NCBI GenBank assembly: GCA_963731035.1
Contig: CAVSUY010000009.1
Coordinates: 186,001 to 250,000 of the forward strand
DNA length: 64,000 bases
Reading direction: 5' to 3'
Source: JAANXG01 sp963731035
Lineage (GTDB): Bacteria; Pseudomonadota; Gammaproteobacteria; Arenicellales; JAANXG01
Shown here in pieces: positions 56,633-64,000 of the stretch. The first letter of the stretch is position 1, and each line of letters begins with the position of its first letter. The translations under genes were made by a program, and so were the position numbers. The notes beneath the pieces are model-generated. The model was given only the letters and a program-made list of their open reading frames with translations, did no database searches and was not told the DNA's origin.

Positions 56633-57691
56633 TCAGCCCCGGACCACGGGCATGGTAATCATGACGTAATAGCTGCCGAGCTTTTCGTAGTTTTGCAGGC
56701 TGGCCTTGCCGTGAAAATGGCTGTCGAGGCGTTCGCGCACGTTGTTCATCGCGATCCGGTTGCCTTTCCGATGCTGGGCCTGGTTGGTGATCTCGGGTAT
56801 CGGGTTGGTGATCAGAACTGAAAGCCTATCGTCCTCCGACCACATGCGGATATCAACGATTCCGCCCGCGAAGCTGGGCTCCACGCCGTGATATACCGCG
56901 TTTTCGATCAACGGCTGCAGCGTCAGCGACGGGATCAACGCGTTCCGGGGCACGTTGGAGGCGCTCCATTTGACCTGCAGCCGGTCTCCCAGCCTCAGCT
57001 TCTCGATGTCTAGGTACTGCCTGGCCAGTTCACCCTCGGCGGTGATGGGGACCATCCTGCGGGCGTCGGCAAGAAGCACCCTGAACAGGTCGGCCAGGTC
57101 CTGCAGCGCCCGTTCCGCCAGTTCCGGATCGGAACGGATCAGGCTGGCCACGCTGTTCATGCTGTTGAACAGGAAGTGCGGCCGGATGCGGGATTGCAGC
57201 GCCTGCAGCCGGTCTTGCTGCTGGATCTCGCTCTTGATCTGGGCGCGGTGATAGACGAACGAGTAGCGCAACGCCAGGGCGCCGATGATGGCGCTTACAA
57301 CCAGTACCCGGGTGACCATCGTCATGTGCCACTCCGGCCACCGCTCCGAGGAGATGTTGAGCTCGAACATGGCGAATATGATGCCCTCGGCTACCGCCGC
57401 GGACACCGCCATTAACAGCAGAAAGACGAATATGCCGCCGGTGATGGGCCCCATCTTCTGCACCGGCCGGGATACCAGCTTCAGGGCGACGATGCTGCTT
57501 ATGGCCACGAGCTGCGCGAACGTGGTCATCAGGATCAGGTCGTTCCAGGCCGCTTGGTCGAAGCTGTTGTTCCGGGCCACGGTGAGCACAATCGCCAGAC
57601 ATTGGGCGACGACAAGGATGCGGAACGCGATGGAGGCGCTCCCGAAATTCGGCAGGAAAGCGCTGGTGGACAGTTCATTGCTTGCTTGCAT
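56633..57691 (-). CDS. algZ: AlgZ/FimS-like sensor kinase, first copy
   Basis: ATG 57691 gives 352 residues starting M-Q-A-S-N-E-L-S. The conserved L-P-N-F motif comes at residues 13-16, then about four membrane helices (residues 25-145). The phospho-acceptor H172 is in R-I-R-P-H-F-L-F-N-S-M-N and the N-box L-I-E-N-A-V-Y-H-G has its Asn264. It is the intact member of a tandem pair; the second copy precedes algR. Such LytS-type kinases act on LytTR regulators, so AlgR is the likely target. Upstream lie 216 bases and then a terminator. Confidence 0.91.
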   Translation of the reverse strand: MQASNELSTSAFLPNFGSASIAFRILVVAQCLAIVLTVARNNSFDQAAWNDLILMTTFAQLVAISSIVALKLVSRPVQKMGPITGGIFVFLLLMAVSAAVAEGIIFAMFELNISSERWPEWHMTMVTRVLVVSAIIGALALRYSFVYHRAQIKSEIQQQDRLQALQSRIRPHFLFNSMNSVASLIRSDPELAERALQDLADLFRVLLADARRMVPITAEGELARQYLDIEKLRLGDRLQVKWSASNVPRNALIPSLTLQPLIENAVYHGVEPSFAGGIVDIRMWSEDDRLSVLITNPIPEITNQAQHRKGNRIAMNNVRERLDSHFHGKASLQNYEKLGSYYVMITMPVVRG

Positions 57692-57906
57692 GTTTCCGTT
57701 CGCTGCTTCCCGGCCGCGCCGACCGGGGGGATGAGGCATTGAATCATAATGTCCGCCCGGAGGGTCTCCGGGGACGGGACTCGCCGTTTCGCGGTGCGTC
57801 ACACGGCGGATATTACTACGGGGGGCGCTTCAGCAAGGGGATTGAAGGTCATCCCGCGTAGAATACAGGGATGCCGGGGCGGGGAAGCGACAAAAGAAGG
57901 GGGCAT

Positions 57907-57935
57907 AAAAAAACCCCCCATAGTGCTATGGGGGG
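57907..57935 (-). terminator. Strong intrinsic terminator on the minus strand
   Basis: Arms of ten bases (57914-57923 and 57926-57935, six G-C pairs then four more) close on two bases. On the minus strand they are followed by seven T (A run at 57907-57913). The plus strand has no T run. No minus-strand protein gene lies upstream, so it must end a non-coding transcript or a leader. Confidence 0.9.
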
Positions 57936-58098
57936 TCTAGGTAACCCGGTCCGGATACTCGGTGGGGGTGTCTGAGGAAGGTTCCGAACCTGGTATTTCC
58001 GTTACCTGTCTCGATAACAGGTGACAGTGGTGCCAATCCTAGTCGGGGGTCTCCGGGCGCGCAATGCAATGACGATAGGCGGGTGGGGACATCTGATA
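57907..58098 (-). ncRNA. Probable small RNA of about 190 bases, unknown family
   Basis: The 3' end is a perfect terminator (ten-base stem, then seven T). The 5' end is set by a sigma-70-like promoter at 58105-58132. Internal stems include a six-base stem with a seven-base loop (58022-58004) and a five-base stem with loop CGG (57991-57979). Five GGA triplets are present, one in that loop; this is only slightly more than chance, so binding of CsrA/RsmA is speculation. It does not match 6S, 4.5S or tmRNA. It could also be an attenuated leader of the algZ operon. Confidence 0.55.
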
Positions 58099-58104
58099 AA
58101 CGGA

Positions 58105-58132
58105 ATTCTACGATATGAAACCCAGTGCCCAA
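58105..58132 (-). promoter_or_regulatory. Possible promoter of the small RNA
   Basis: On the minus strand TTGGGC (58132-58127) and TAGAAT (58110-58105) are 16 bases apart. The -10 matches five of six positions, the -35 three. RNA would start near 58098. Confidence 0.45.
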
Positions 58133-58217
58133 GCCGCGATTAGGCCCATAATGGGCCGGCAATTCCCCAACAATTGTGTCTTATTTATACTCCCTTCAAA
58201 AGCACAGAGAGGTGTCC

Positions 58218-59600
58218 ATGAGTAACGACAAGCCCTGGGGAGGGCGATTCAAGGAACCGACCGACGAGCTGGTGGAAGAGTTCACCGAGTCCGTGAGCTT
58301 CGACCGGGCTTTGCACCGGTATGACGTGCAAGGATCGATCGCCCACGCCCGTATGCTGAGCCGGGCCGGAGTCCTGTCGGGAGATGAGTGCGACGCTATC
58401 GTAAAGGGTCTGGAGGCTATTGAGGAGGATATCGAGCAGGGCCACTTCTCGTGGTCGAGGCGGCTCGAGGATGTGCACATGAACATCGAGGCTGCGCTGA
58501 CGGAAAGGATCGGGGAAGTTGGGAAGAAGCTGCACACGGCACGGTCCCGCAACGACCAGGTGGCAACCGATCTGCGGCTTTATCTGCGCGATGCGGTGGA
58601 CGATATCCTGGCAAAGCTGGTCGCCCTCCGGGGCACCATGCTCGACCTGGCGGAGGCGGAAGCAGACACGGTCATGCCCGGCTTTACCCACCTGCAGATC
58701 GCGCAGCCGGTGACGCTGGGCCACCACGTCATGGCCTGGGTGTCCATGCTGGAGCGGGACAGCGCCCGGTTTGCCGAAGCACGCTCGCGGATCAACGTGC
58801 TGCCGCTGGGAGCGGCGGCCCTGGCGGGCACCACTTTCCCCATCGACAGGCAATACACCGCCGAGCAGCTCGGCTTTGCCGGCGTTGCGGACAATTCCCT
58901 GGATGCGGTTTCGGACCGCGATTTCGCCATCGAATACTGCGCCCACGCATCCCTGGCGATGGTGCACCTGTCGCGTATCGCCGAAGAGCTGGTCCTGTGG
59001 CAATCGGAAGCATACGGTTTCATAGAGATCGGCGATGCCTTCTGTACCGGGTCGAGCATCATGCCCCAGAAGAAGAACCCGGACGTAGCGGAGCTGTTGC
59101 GGGGCAAGAGTGGGCGCGCTATCGGCAACCTGGTGGCTCTGCTGACCCTGATGAAGGGCCAGCCCCTGGCCTACAACCGCGACAACCAGGAGGACAAGGA
59201 GCCCTTGTTCGATACCGTGCAGACCGCGCGCCTGTGCTTGGCGGTGTTGACCGCGATGATTCCGACGATATCGGTGAACCGGGCCCGGATGCGGGAGGCG
59301 GCAAGCCGAGGCTTCGCCACCGCCACGGATCTAGCCGATTATCTGGTCAGGAAGGGGGTGCCGTTTCGGGACGCTCACGAGGTCGTCGGTAAGGCGGTGG
59401 GGGCGTGCATCGCAGAGGGCATTGGCTTGACGGACTTGTCCCTGGAGCGGCTGCGCGAGTTTCATCGCGGCATCGATCCCGATGTGTTCGAATTCCTGAC
59501 GCTGGAGGGCTCGGTGAACGCACGGGACCACCTGGGCGGCACGGCTCCGCGACAAGTGCGCGCGGCAATCGAAAGGCACAGGGCGCGACTGGCGTCCTGA
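58218..59600 (+). CDS. argH: Argininosuccinate lyase
   Basis: ArgH splits argininosuccinate to arginine and fumarate. ATG 58218, behind GAGAGGTG, gives 460 residues that begin [11 protein letters not shown]. The superfamily signature [12 protein letters not shown] near 278-289 holds the flexible catalytic loop. H-T-A-R-S-R-N-D-Q near 107 is also conserved. An in-frame start 14 codons upstream is rejected. It is divergent from the algZ genes, as in Pseudomonas. Confidence 0.98.
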   Translation: MSNDKPWGGRFKEPTDELVEEFTESVSFDRALHRYDVQGSIAHARMLSRAGVLSGDECDAIVKGLEAIEEDIEQGHFSWSRRLEDVHMNIEAALTERIGEVGKKLHTARSRNDQVATDLRLYLRDAVDDILAKLVALRGTMLDLAEAEADTVMPGFTHLQIAQPVTLGHHVMAWVSMLERDSARFAEARSRINVLPLGAAALAGTTFPIDRQYTAEQLGFAGVADNSLDAVSDRDFAIEYCAHASLAMVHLSRIAEELVLWQSEAYGFIEIGDAFCTGSSIMPQKKNPDVAELLRGKSGRAIGNLVALLTLMKGQPLAYNRDNQEDKEPLFDTVQTARLCLAVLTAMIPTISVNRARMREAASRGFATATDLADYLVRKGVPFRDAHEVVGKAVGACIAEGIGLTDLSLERLREFHRGIDPDVFEFLTLEGSVNARDHLGGTAPRQVRAAIERHRARLAS

Positions 59601-59733
59601 GGATCGTTCCAACGTTCGTGCGATGGGATTCGCATGCCCTAGTCGCTTGCCCGGCCGGCTGTTCGATGGCAATCTTCCGCCATAGAATGCGATAATCGAA
59701 CGCGCTAATCACCGTATGAACAGAGGAGCCGCC

Positions 59734-59913
59734 ATGCCGTCCCGACGTATCCGCCGAATGACCGTGCTCGCGATGTGCCTGGGTGCCGGTTCCCTGATGG
59801 CGGGCTGCGGTCAGAGAGGACCGCTGTACCTGCCGGTGAAGAAGGGTGAAAAGAGAAAGGAGCAGAAGACGCCCGAGACCATCAAGCCCGCTTCTCCAAG
59901 CGGCGATACCTAG
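59734..59913 (+). CDS. lptM: LPS translocon maturation lipoprotein LptM
   Basis: A 59-residue outer-membrane lipoprotein of the LptM (YifL) family, which helps LptD fold. The lipobox is S-L-M-A-G-C (Cys22), directly followed by the family core G-Q-R-G-P-L-Y-L-P. A Lys/Glu-rich tail follows. ATG 59734 has an ideal AGAGGAG site five bases upstream; an ATG six codons earlier lacks one. It precedes lysA by 57 bases, the standard position. Confidence 0.93.
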   Translation: MPSRRIRRMTVLAMCLGAGSLMAGCGQRGPLYLPVKKGEKRKEQKTPETIKPASPSGDT

Positions 59914-59970
59914 ACCGGTCCGGGAACGACCTTTCCATGAGGCCCGTCGCGCGGGCCCGTTTGGGGACGC

Positions 59971-61221
59971 ATGATTCCTTTCGACTATCGTGACGGTGGC
60001 CTGTGCGTCGAGCGGGTGCCGCTCTCTCGCATCGCGGAGGAGGTCGGAACCCCGTGCTACGTGTACTCGCGCGGGCGCATCGAGAAAAACTGGCGCGCCT
60101 ACGACGAGGCGTTCGGAGATCATCCCCACCTGGTGTGCTACGCGGTCAAGGCGAACGGCACGCTGGCGGTGCTCGACATACTGGCATCGCTGGGCTCGGG
60201 ATTCGACATCGTGTCCGGCGGCGAGCTGCACAGGGTGGAGCGCGCCGGTGGAGACTTGTCCAAGGTCGTATTCTCCGGTGTGGGCAAGACCAGGGCCGAG
60301 ATCGAGGCCGCGGTAGCGGCGGGAATCGCGAGCATTGACGTGGAATCGATCGAGGAGATCGATCGCGTTTCCCAGGCCGCCGGCAGCCTCGGCCGCAGCG
60401 CGCCGGTGGCGCTGCGGGTGAACCCGGATGTCGATCCCAATACCCATCCGTACATTGCCACCGGACTGAAGACCGCGAAGTTCGGCATCGGCATTGACGA
60501 AGCGCTGGAGACCTACCGTTACGCCGCCGGCATGACCGGCATCGACATCCGCGGCGTGGCTTGTCACATCGGATCCCAGCTCATGGACATGGCGCCCCTG
60601 CTGGATGCCTTCGGACGTTTGCTGGACCTGGTCGATACACTGGAGGTGAACGGCATCGGCATACGTCATATCGACGCCGGGGGCGGTCTGGGAATAGGTC
60701 CGGCGGAAAGTCCCGGTCCGGACAGGGGCAAGTGGGTCGAGGCGATGTTGGAGGTCATGCGCCGGCGTGGCAGGCGGGATCTGGAGTTGTTCGTCGAGCC
60801 GGGACGATCCATCGTGGGGGACGCCGGGATCCTCCTGACCCGGGTGGAGTATCTCAAGGCCAGCGGCGACAAGCGCTTCGCCGTGGTGGATGCCGGCATG
60901 AACGACCTTCTGCGCCCGGCGCTCTACCAGGCCAAGCACGGCATGCTGACGGTAAAGGAACCTGCCGGTGCCGGAGACGTATACGACGTCGTCGGTCCGG
61001 TGTGCGAGAGCGCCGACGTGCTCGGCACCAGCCGGCGAATGTCGCTGGCGGTGGGGGACCTGATCGCCATCACCGACGCCGGTGCTTACGGGTCGGTCAT
61101 GGCGTCCAACTACAACGCCAGATCACGACCCGCCGAGGTGGTGGCGGACGGCGACCAATTTCAGGTCGTGCGGCGTCGCGAGACCTTCGACGACATGGTA
61201 GCGCTGGAGACAAGTCTATAA
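59971..61221 (+). CDS. lysA: Diaminopimelate decarboxylase
   Basis: LysA makes lysine from meso-diaminopimelate with PLP. The 416 residues show the PLP lysine in C-Y-A-V-K-A-N near residue 60, the glycine-rich phosphate loop I-D-A-G-G-G-L-G-I near 235, and E-P-G-R-S-I near 275. The second-domain motif G-P-V-C-E-S-A-D-V holds the catalytic cysteine. The gene follows lptM. An OxyR-type operator begins at the last base of its stop codon. Confidence 0.98.
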   Translation: MIPFDYRDGGLCVERVPLSRIAEEVGTPCYVYSRGRIEKNWRAYDEAFGDHPHLVCYAVKANGTLAVLDILASLGSGFDIVSGGELHRVERAGGDLSKVVFSGVGKTRAEIEAAVAAGIASIDVESIEEIDRVSQAAGSLGRSAPVALRVNPDVDPNTHPYIATGLKTAKFGIGIDEALETYRYAAGMTGIDIRGVACHIGSQLMDMAPLLDAFGRLLDLVDTLEVNGIGIRHIDAGGGLGIGPAESPGPDRGKWVEAMLEVMRRRGRRDLELFVEPGRSIVGDAGILLTRVEYLKASGDKRFAVVDAGMNDLLRPALYQAKHGMLTVKEPAGAGDVYDVVGPVCESADVLGTSRRMSLAVGDLIAITDAGAYGSVMASNYNARSRPAEVVADGDQFQVVRRRETFDDMVALETSL

Positions 61222-61257
61222 TAGTTAAAAACTATCGATATTATTATTTATAATACA
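61221..61257 (+). promoter_or_regulatory. OxyR-type binding site
   Basis: Bases 61221-61235 match one OxyR half exactly: ATAG, any base, T, three bases, A, any base, CTAT. After seven bases a second half (61243-61257) keeps four of ten consensus positions. It lies directly upstream of a peroxidase gene, with oxyR itself 2.2 kb away. Confidence 0.72.
61249..61254 (+). promoter_or_regulatory. Possible -10 box of the peroxiredoxin-glutaredoxin gene
   Basis: A perfect TATAAT. The -35 at 17 bases (TAAAAA, 61226-61231) is poor and lies within the OxyR site, as expected for an activator-dependent promoter. An alternative -10, TTTAAT, lies at 61262-61267 and would leave more room for OxyR upstream. 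Confidence 0.4.
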
Positions 61258-61327
61258 TTGGTTTAATTCACCTCGACGCCCGTAAAATTCGGGCTACAAA
61301 CTCAATTCCCACTTTTTCGAGGTGAAC

Positions 61328-62074
61328 ATGATCTTTCAGAGCAAAGAGGGCCGGCGCGTGCCCGACGTCGGGTTGAAACTGCGCGAGAACGGCGAATGGA
61401 AGGAGATTTCCACCGCCGACTACTTCGCCGGCCGGAATGTTGTCGTATTCTCACTGCCCGGCGCATTCACGCCGACCTGTTCCTCCAGCCACCTGCCGCG
61501 TTTTGAAGAGCTGTATCCCGTTTTCAGGGAAGCCGGTGTGGATGAGCTTGCTTGCATCTCTGTGAACGACGCATTCGTCATGGAAGCCTGGGCGCGGGAC
61601 CAGCACGCCGAACACGTGCGCATGCTGCCTGATGGCAACGGCCGGTTCACGGAGGCTATGGGTATGCTGGTGGACAAGTCCGAGTTGGGATTCGGCCCGA
61701 GGTCGTGGCGGTATTCCATGCTGGTCAGGGATGGAGTGATCGAGAAGATGTTCATCGAGCCGGAGCGGGAGGGCGATCCGTTCGAGGTATCCGATGCCGA
61801 TACCATGATTCATTACCTGAATCCGCACTCGGTCGTCCCCGGTTCCATCAGCGTGTTCTCCAAACCCGGGTGCCCGCACTGCGTGCGCGCCAAGAAGTCG
61901 CTGGCGACTCATGGTCTGGGCTATGAGGAAATCGTGCTGGGTCGGGACGCCACGGTCCGCTCCCTGCGGGCGGTCTCGGGCAGCGACCGGACGCCTCAGG
62001 TCTTCATCGATGGGCAGCTCATAGGCGGTGCCGACCAGCTCGAGGCATACCTCAAGGTCAACGAAGCTGCCTGA
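61328..62074 (+). CDS. Peroxiredoxin-5/glutaredoxin hybrid
   Basis: The 248-residue enzyme reduces hydroperoxides with glutathione. The peroxiredoxin domain (residues 1-165) has the peroxidatic Cys51 in P-G-A-F-T-P-T-C-S. The glutaredoxin domain (170-245) has C182-P-H-C185 and the T-P-Q-V-F-I-D segment. Fusion of the two lets the protein recycle itself. ATG 61328 follows a GAGGTG site; GTG 61322 is less likely. An OxyR-type site precedes it and oxyR is near, the same association as in Haemophilus influenzae. Confidence 0.95.
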   Translation: MIFQSKEGRRVPDVGLKLRENGEWKEISTADYFAGRNVVVFSLPGAFTPTCSSSHLPRFEELYPVFREAGVDELACISVNDAFVMEAWARDQHAEHVRMLPDGNGRFTEAMGMLVDKSELGFGPRSWRYSMLVRDGVIEKMFIEPEREGDPFEVSDADTMIHYLNPHSVVPGSISVFSKPGCPHCVRAKKSLATHGLGYEEIVLGRDATVRSLRAVSGSDRTPQVFIDGQLIGGADQLEAYLKVNEAA

Positions 62075-62118
62075 CGGTCCGGTACTGCCACGGAGCGGGC
62101 ATCCGGTATTATTGGGTG

Positions 62119-63378
62119 ATGGGATGGATCGCCTCGAAGCGTATACGCCTGTGGCCGTGCCTGGCTCTGCTGGTGCACGCCCAGGCGTTTGCCTTCAACA
62201 TCGATGACCTCCGCACCCTGATCCGGGACAACAATCTGACCTCAGTGGAGCAGGTGATCGCCCGGCTGCCGGAGGAATACAAGGAAAACTACACCCTCGC
62301 CTATCACAGCCAGAGCCTTCAGGGCAGCAGCCACGACAATCCCCGTGCCATTTTATTCGGGCGCACCGCCCAGTTCATATTGACCTTCAACGGCGATCCA
62401 TCGCAGCAGTATTACAACGCCATAGAGACGTTGCAGTTCCAGGAGCAGAGCGAGTCCTTCGAGCTGTATTCCATCGATTTTTCCGGCGCAGCGGCAGAGG
62501 TTTCGGGTCCGAATCCGCAGGTCTGCATGAGCTGCCACGGCTCCCCGCCACACGTGATCTGGTCCAGCTACGAATACGGCGAGCGCAAGACCGGACATTG
62601 GCCCGGGTTCTACGGTTCCAGCCATGACGCACCAGTCCTGAATCCCGACGAGCTGGCCGCCTACGAACGCTTTCGCAAGCTCGCCGCTTCGCACCCGCGC
62701 TATCGGCACCTGGTGATGTCGAAACCGGGCGCCCCCTGGTTTCCTTACGGCATGGGGCCCAATCAGCACCGGCTGCGGCCCAACGACAGGCTGGGTAATC
62801 TGCTGGCCCGCTGGCAGGCCAGGCAGATCGCCGCGCTCATCGACCGGGGCGGCTTCATCGAGCACCACCCGAGAACCGCGCAGGCGTTTCTACTTCAATG
62901 CCCGGGCATTGAACACGGGCCATACCGACGCCAGGTGCATGCGTTGTTCGACGCCCGGTTCCCGCAGCAGAGCCATCCTCTGGCCCATGCCTTGCTCGAG
63001 AAGCTGCCGCCCGCACAGCGGACCGCGTTCATGATGCAGAAGCTGTTGGTGGGGTCCGACACCTTTGGTTGGGACATGAATATCGCCGAATCCGAGAGCA
63101 ACGGGCAGTTTTCCACCGGCATCGTCAATATCGACCAGCTGGTCGGGGCGCGCTGGCTGGCCGCGCTGGACGACGGTCACTGGTTGAAGGCCTACTACAG
63201 GCCCTGGGAGAGCCGTGAGCTCTACAACACCTTCGCTCCGGAATACTATGAGCACAATGTCGCGCCTGGAGGCGTTGGAGAGGAATATGACCGGGTAATG
63301 AGTTACTACGACGAGGACTACGCACATCTGGCCTGCCCCGGCCTCATGCGCCAGGCCCTGGCCGCGGCAGGCCAGTAG
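62119..63378 (+). CDS. Exported monohaem c-type protein, function unknown
   Basis: The 419-residue protein has a signal peptide (ending near F-A-F) and a single haem c attachment motif C-M-S-C-H near residue 137, followed by G-S-P-P-H and a W-rich region. I know of similar uncharacterised proteins with one C-x-x-C-H in other gammaproteobacteria but no assigned role. Other features are repeated F-G/N-G-D-P and H-P-R-Y-x-H/W segments. Use of ATG 62119 (M-G-W-I-A-S) is more likely than GTG 62116. It lies between the peroxidase and oxyR, so a link to redox stress is possible. Confidence 0.82.
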   Translation: MGWIASKRIRLWPCLALLVHAQAFAFNIDDLRTLIRDNNLTSVEQVIARLPEEYKENYTLAYHSQSLQGSSHDNPRAILFGRTAQFILTFNGDPSQQYYNAIETLQFQEQSESFELYSIDFSGAAAEVSGPNPQVCMSCHGSPPHVIWSSYEYGERKTGHWPGFYGSSHDAPVLNPDELAAYERFRKLAASHPRYRHLVMSKPGAPWFPYGMGPNQHRLRPNDRLGNLLARWQARQIAALIDRGGFIEHHPRTAQAFLLQCPGIEHGPYRRQVHALFDARFPQQSHPLAHALLEKLPPAQRTAFMMQKLLVGSDTFGWDMNIAESESNGQFSTGIVNIDQLVGARWLAALDDGHWLKAYYRPWESRELYNTFAPEYYEHNVAPGGVGEEYDRVMSYYDEDYAHLACPGLMRQALAAAGQ

Positions 63379-63444
63379 CACACTCAGGGACGGCGGCAAA
63401 CGCGGGTTGCGGGAGCGGCTCCCCATCACCTCGGCAACTCGTGG

Positions 63445-64000
63445 TTATGCCTGCCGTCCCCGCCCGCGGCGATCCCCGCCGAGCATCTTCACGCAGGACA
63501 ATCTGCAGTCCCAAACCGCTTGGCGCAGGGCCTCTATGGCGGCGAAACGCGGGTAGCCGGCTCGAAACGCCACCGCCACAGTGCGCTTGCCGCCGCGGCC
63601 GGCGAACCGGCGCACTGCCAGCATGCGGCGGGTGAATTTGTCGGCGCCCGCGGCGGTACACGGCACCACGGTAACTCCCAGGCCGGACGCCACCATGTGG
63701 CGTATGGTCTCCAGCGAACTGCCCTCGGTGGCCGGCGACTCTCCCTGGGTGCACTCCGGGCATGACTCGATGACCTGGTTGCGAAAGCAATGACCGTCGC
63801 TCAGCAGCAGCAGGTTTTCTCCGCCGAGCGCGCGGCTTTGAATGCGGTCACGCTCCGCCAGTGGATGGGAGGCGGGCAGCAGCACCACGAAGGGCTCGTC
63901 GTACAGCGGCAGGGTCAACAGGCCGGGCTGCTCGAAGGGCAGAGACAGGATGGCGGCATCGATCTCGCCGTGCTTCAGTTGCCGGGACAGGTCCGAGGTG
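63445..64000 (-). CDS. oxyR: LysR-type regulator OxyR, C-terminal part
   Basis: The visible 184 codons are the ligand-binding part of a LysR-type regulator; the DNA-binding start lies past the window end. The redox pair is present as D-G-H-C-F-R-N-Q-V-I-E-S-C, with nine residues from Cys to Cys, equal to Cys199 and Cys208 of E. coli OxyR. S-L-E-T-I-R-H-M-V-A-S-G-L-G and a helix of aromatic/basic residues follow. The last 20 residues are basic and Gly-rich. Hydrogen peroxide would oxidise the pair and activate genes such as the Prx-Grx hybrid. Confidence 0.95.
   Translation of the reverse strand, partial: TSDLSRQLKHGEIDAAILSLPFEQPGLLTLPLYDEPFVVLLPASHPLAERDRIQSRALGGENLLLLSDGHCFRNQVIESCPECTQGESPATEGSSLETIRHMVASGLGVTVVPCTAAGADKFTRRMLAVRRFAGRGGKRTVAVAFRAGYPRFAAIEALRQAVWDCRLSCVKMLGGDRRGRGRQA

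Larger units (their letters stand above)
57692..58217. other. Gene-free region between algZ and argH
   Basis: These 526 bases separate divergent genes and hold no convincing protein frame. The part from 57907 to about 58100 looks like a minus-strand small RNA with its own promoter and terminator. The 215 bases from 57692 to 57906 are the algZ leader. On the plus strand TATACT at 58187-58192 could be the -10 of argH; its -35 is weak. Confidence 0.7.

Noticed and set aside
57907..58098. 6S, 4.5S (SRP) or tmRNA identity for the small RNA
   Set aside because: No SRP-type GGAAGG...AGCA loop, no tmRNA tag or tRNA-like ends, and the ends are not mutually complementary as in 6S RNA.
59347..60939. 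A 530-codon minus-strand open frame across argH, lptM and lysA
   Set aside because: It spans three plus-strand genes and the gaps between them; no ribosome site or domain.

Overview
The window reads as an uninterrupted piece of chromosome from a GC-rich gammaproteobacterium. The evidence is gene order: pilMNOPQ-aroK-aroB-gltBD, def-fmt-rsmB-DUF4390-ntrYX-trkA, ftsYEX-rpoH, argH-algZ-algR-hemCDXY and lptM-lysA are all typical gammaproteobacterial neighbourhoods. The algZR-hem and pil blocks recall Pseudomonas. OxyR beside a peroxiredoxin-glutaredoxin hybrid recalls Haemophilus and its relatives. A lineage near Chromatiales/Ectothiorhodospiraceae is a guess. I see no transposase, integrase, phage gene, CRISPR array, rRNA or tRNA, and coding density is high.

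Layout. 1-6.7 kb (minus): gltD (cut by the window edge), gltB, aroB, aroK. 6.8-12.4 kb (minus): the type IV pilus assembly operon pilMNOPQ, with pilM apparently starting at CTG. 12.5-15.6 kb (plus): penicillin-binding protein 1A coupled to a small unknown gene. 15.6-21.0 kb (minus): topA, smg, dprA and a LysM protein. 21.1-29.7 kb (plus): def, fmt, rsmB, a DUF4390 gene, ntrY, ntrX, trkA. 30-32.6 kb (minus): two sugar-transferase-like genes and argG. 32.7-36.4 kb (plus): argD-argF behind an attenuator-like leader, then two poorly known genes. 36.5-40.0 kb (minus): rpoH, ftsX, ftsE, ftsY, with a perfect CIRCE operator on the rpoH promoter. 40.1-44 kb (plus): an M16 protease pair, rsmD, coaD. 44-47 kb (minus): a dynamin-like GTPase and mutM. 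47.3-50.6 kb (plus): a ferredoxin-type reductase, a YceI-like protein and a membrane glycosyltransferase-like protein. 50.6-57.7 kb (minus): hemY, hemX, hemD, hemC, algR and two tandem algZ-like kinases. 57.9-58.1 kb (minus): a probable small RNA. 58.2-63.4 kb (plus): argH, lptM, lysA, the Prx-Grx hybrid and a monohaem protein. 63.4-64 kb (minus): the 3' part of oxyR.

How the genes work together. The content is housekeeping: ammonia assimilation, the shikimate pathway, arginine, lysine and haem synthesis, translation start-up (def/fmt), DNA uptake and topology, the cell-division and SRP-receptor block, and type IV pili. The best leads are regulatory: CIRCE placed over the rpoH promoter; an OxyR-type operator in front of the peroxidase with oxyR close by; a strong terminator ending a few bases before the argD start codon; an unassigned small RNA with a strong terminator; and a duplicated AlgZ kinase whose second copy has lost the conserved ATP-site asparagine. 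I did not find an obviously new multi-gene system.
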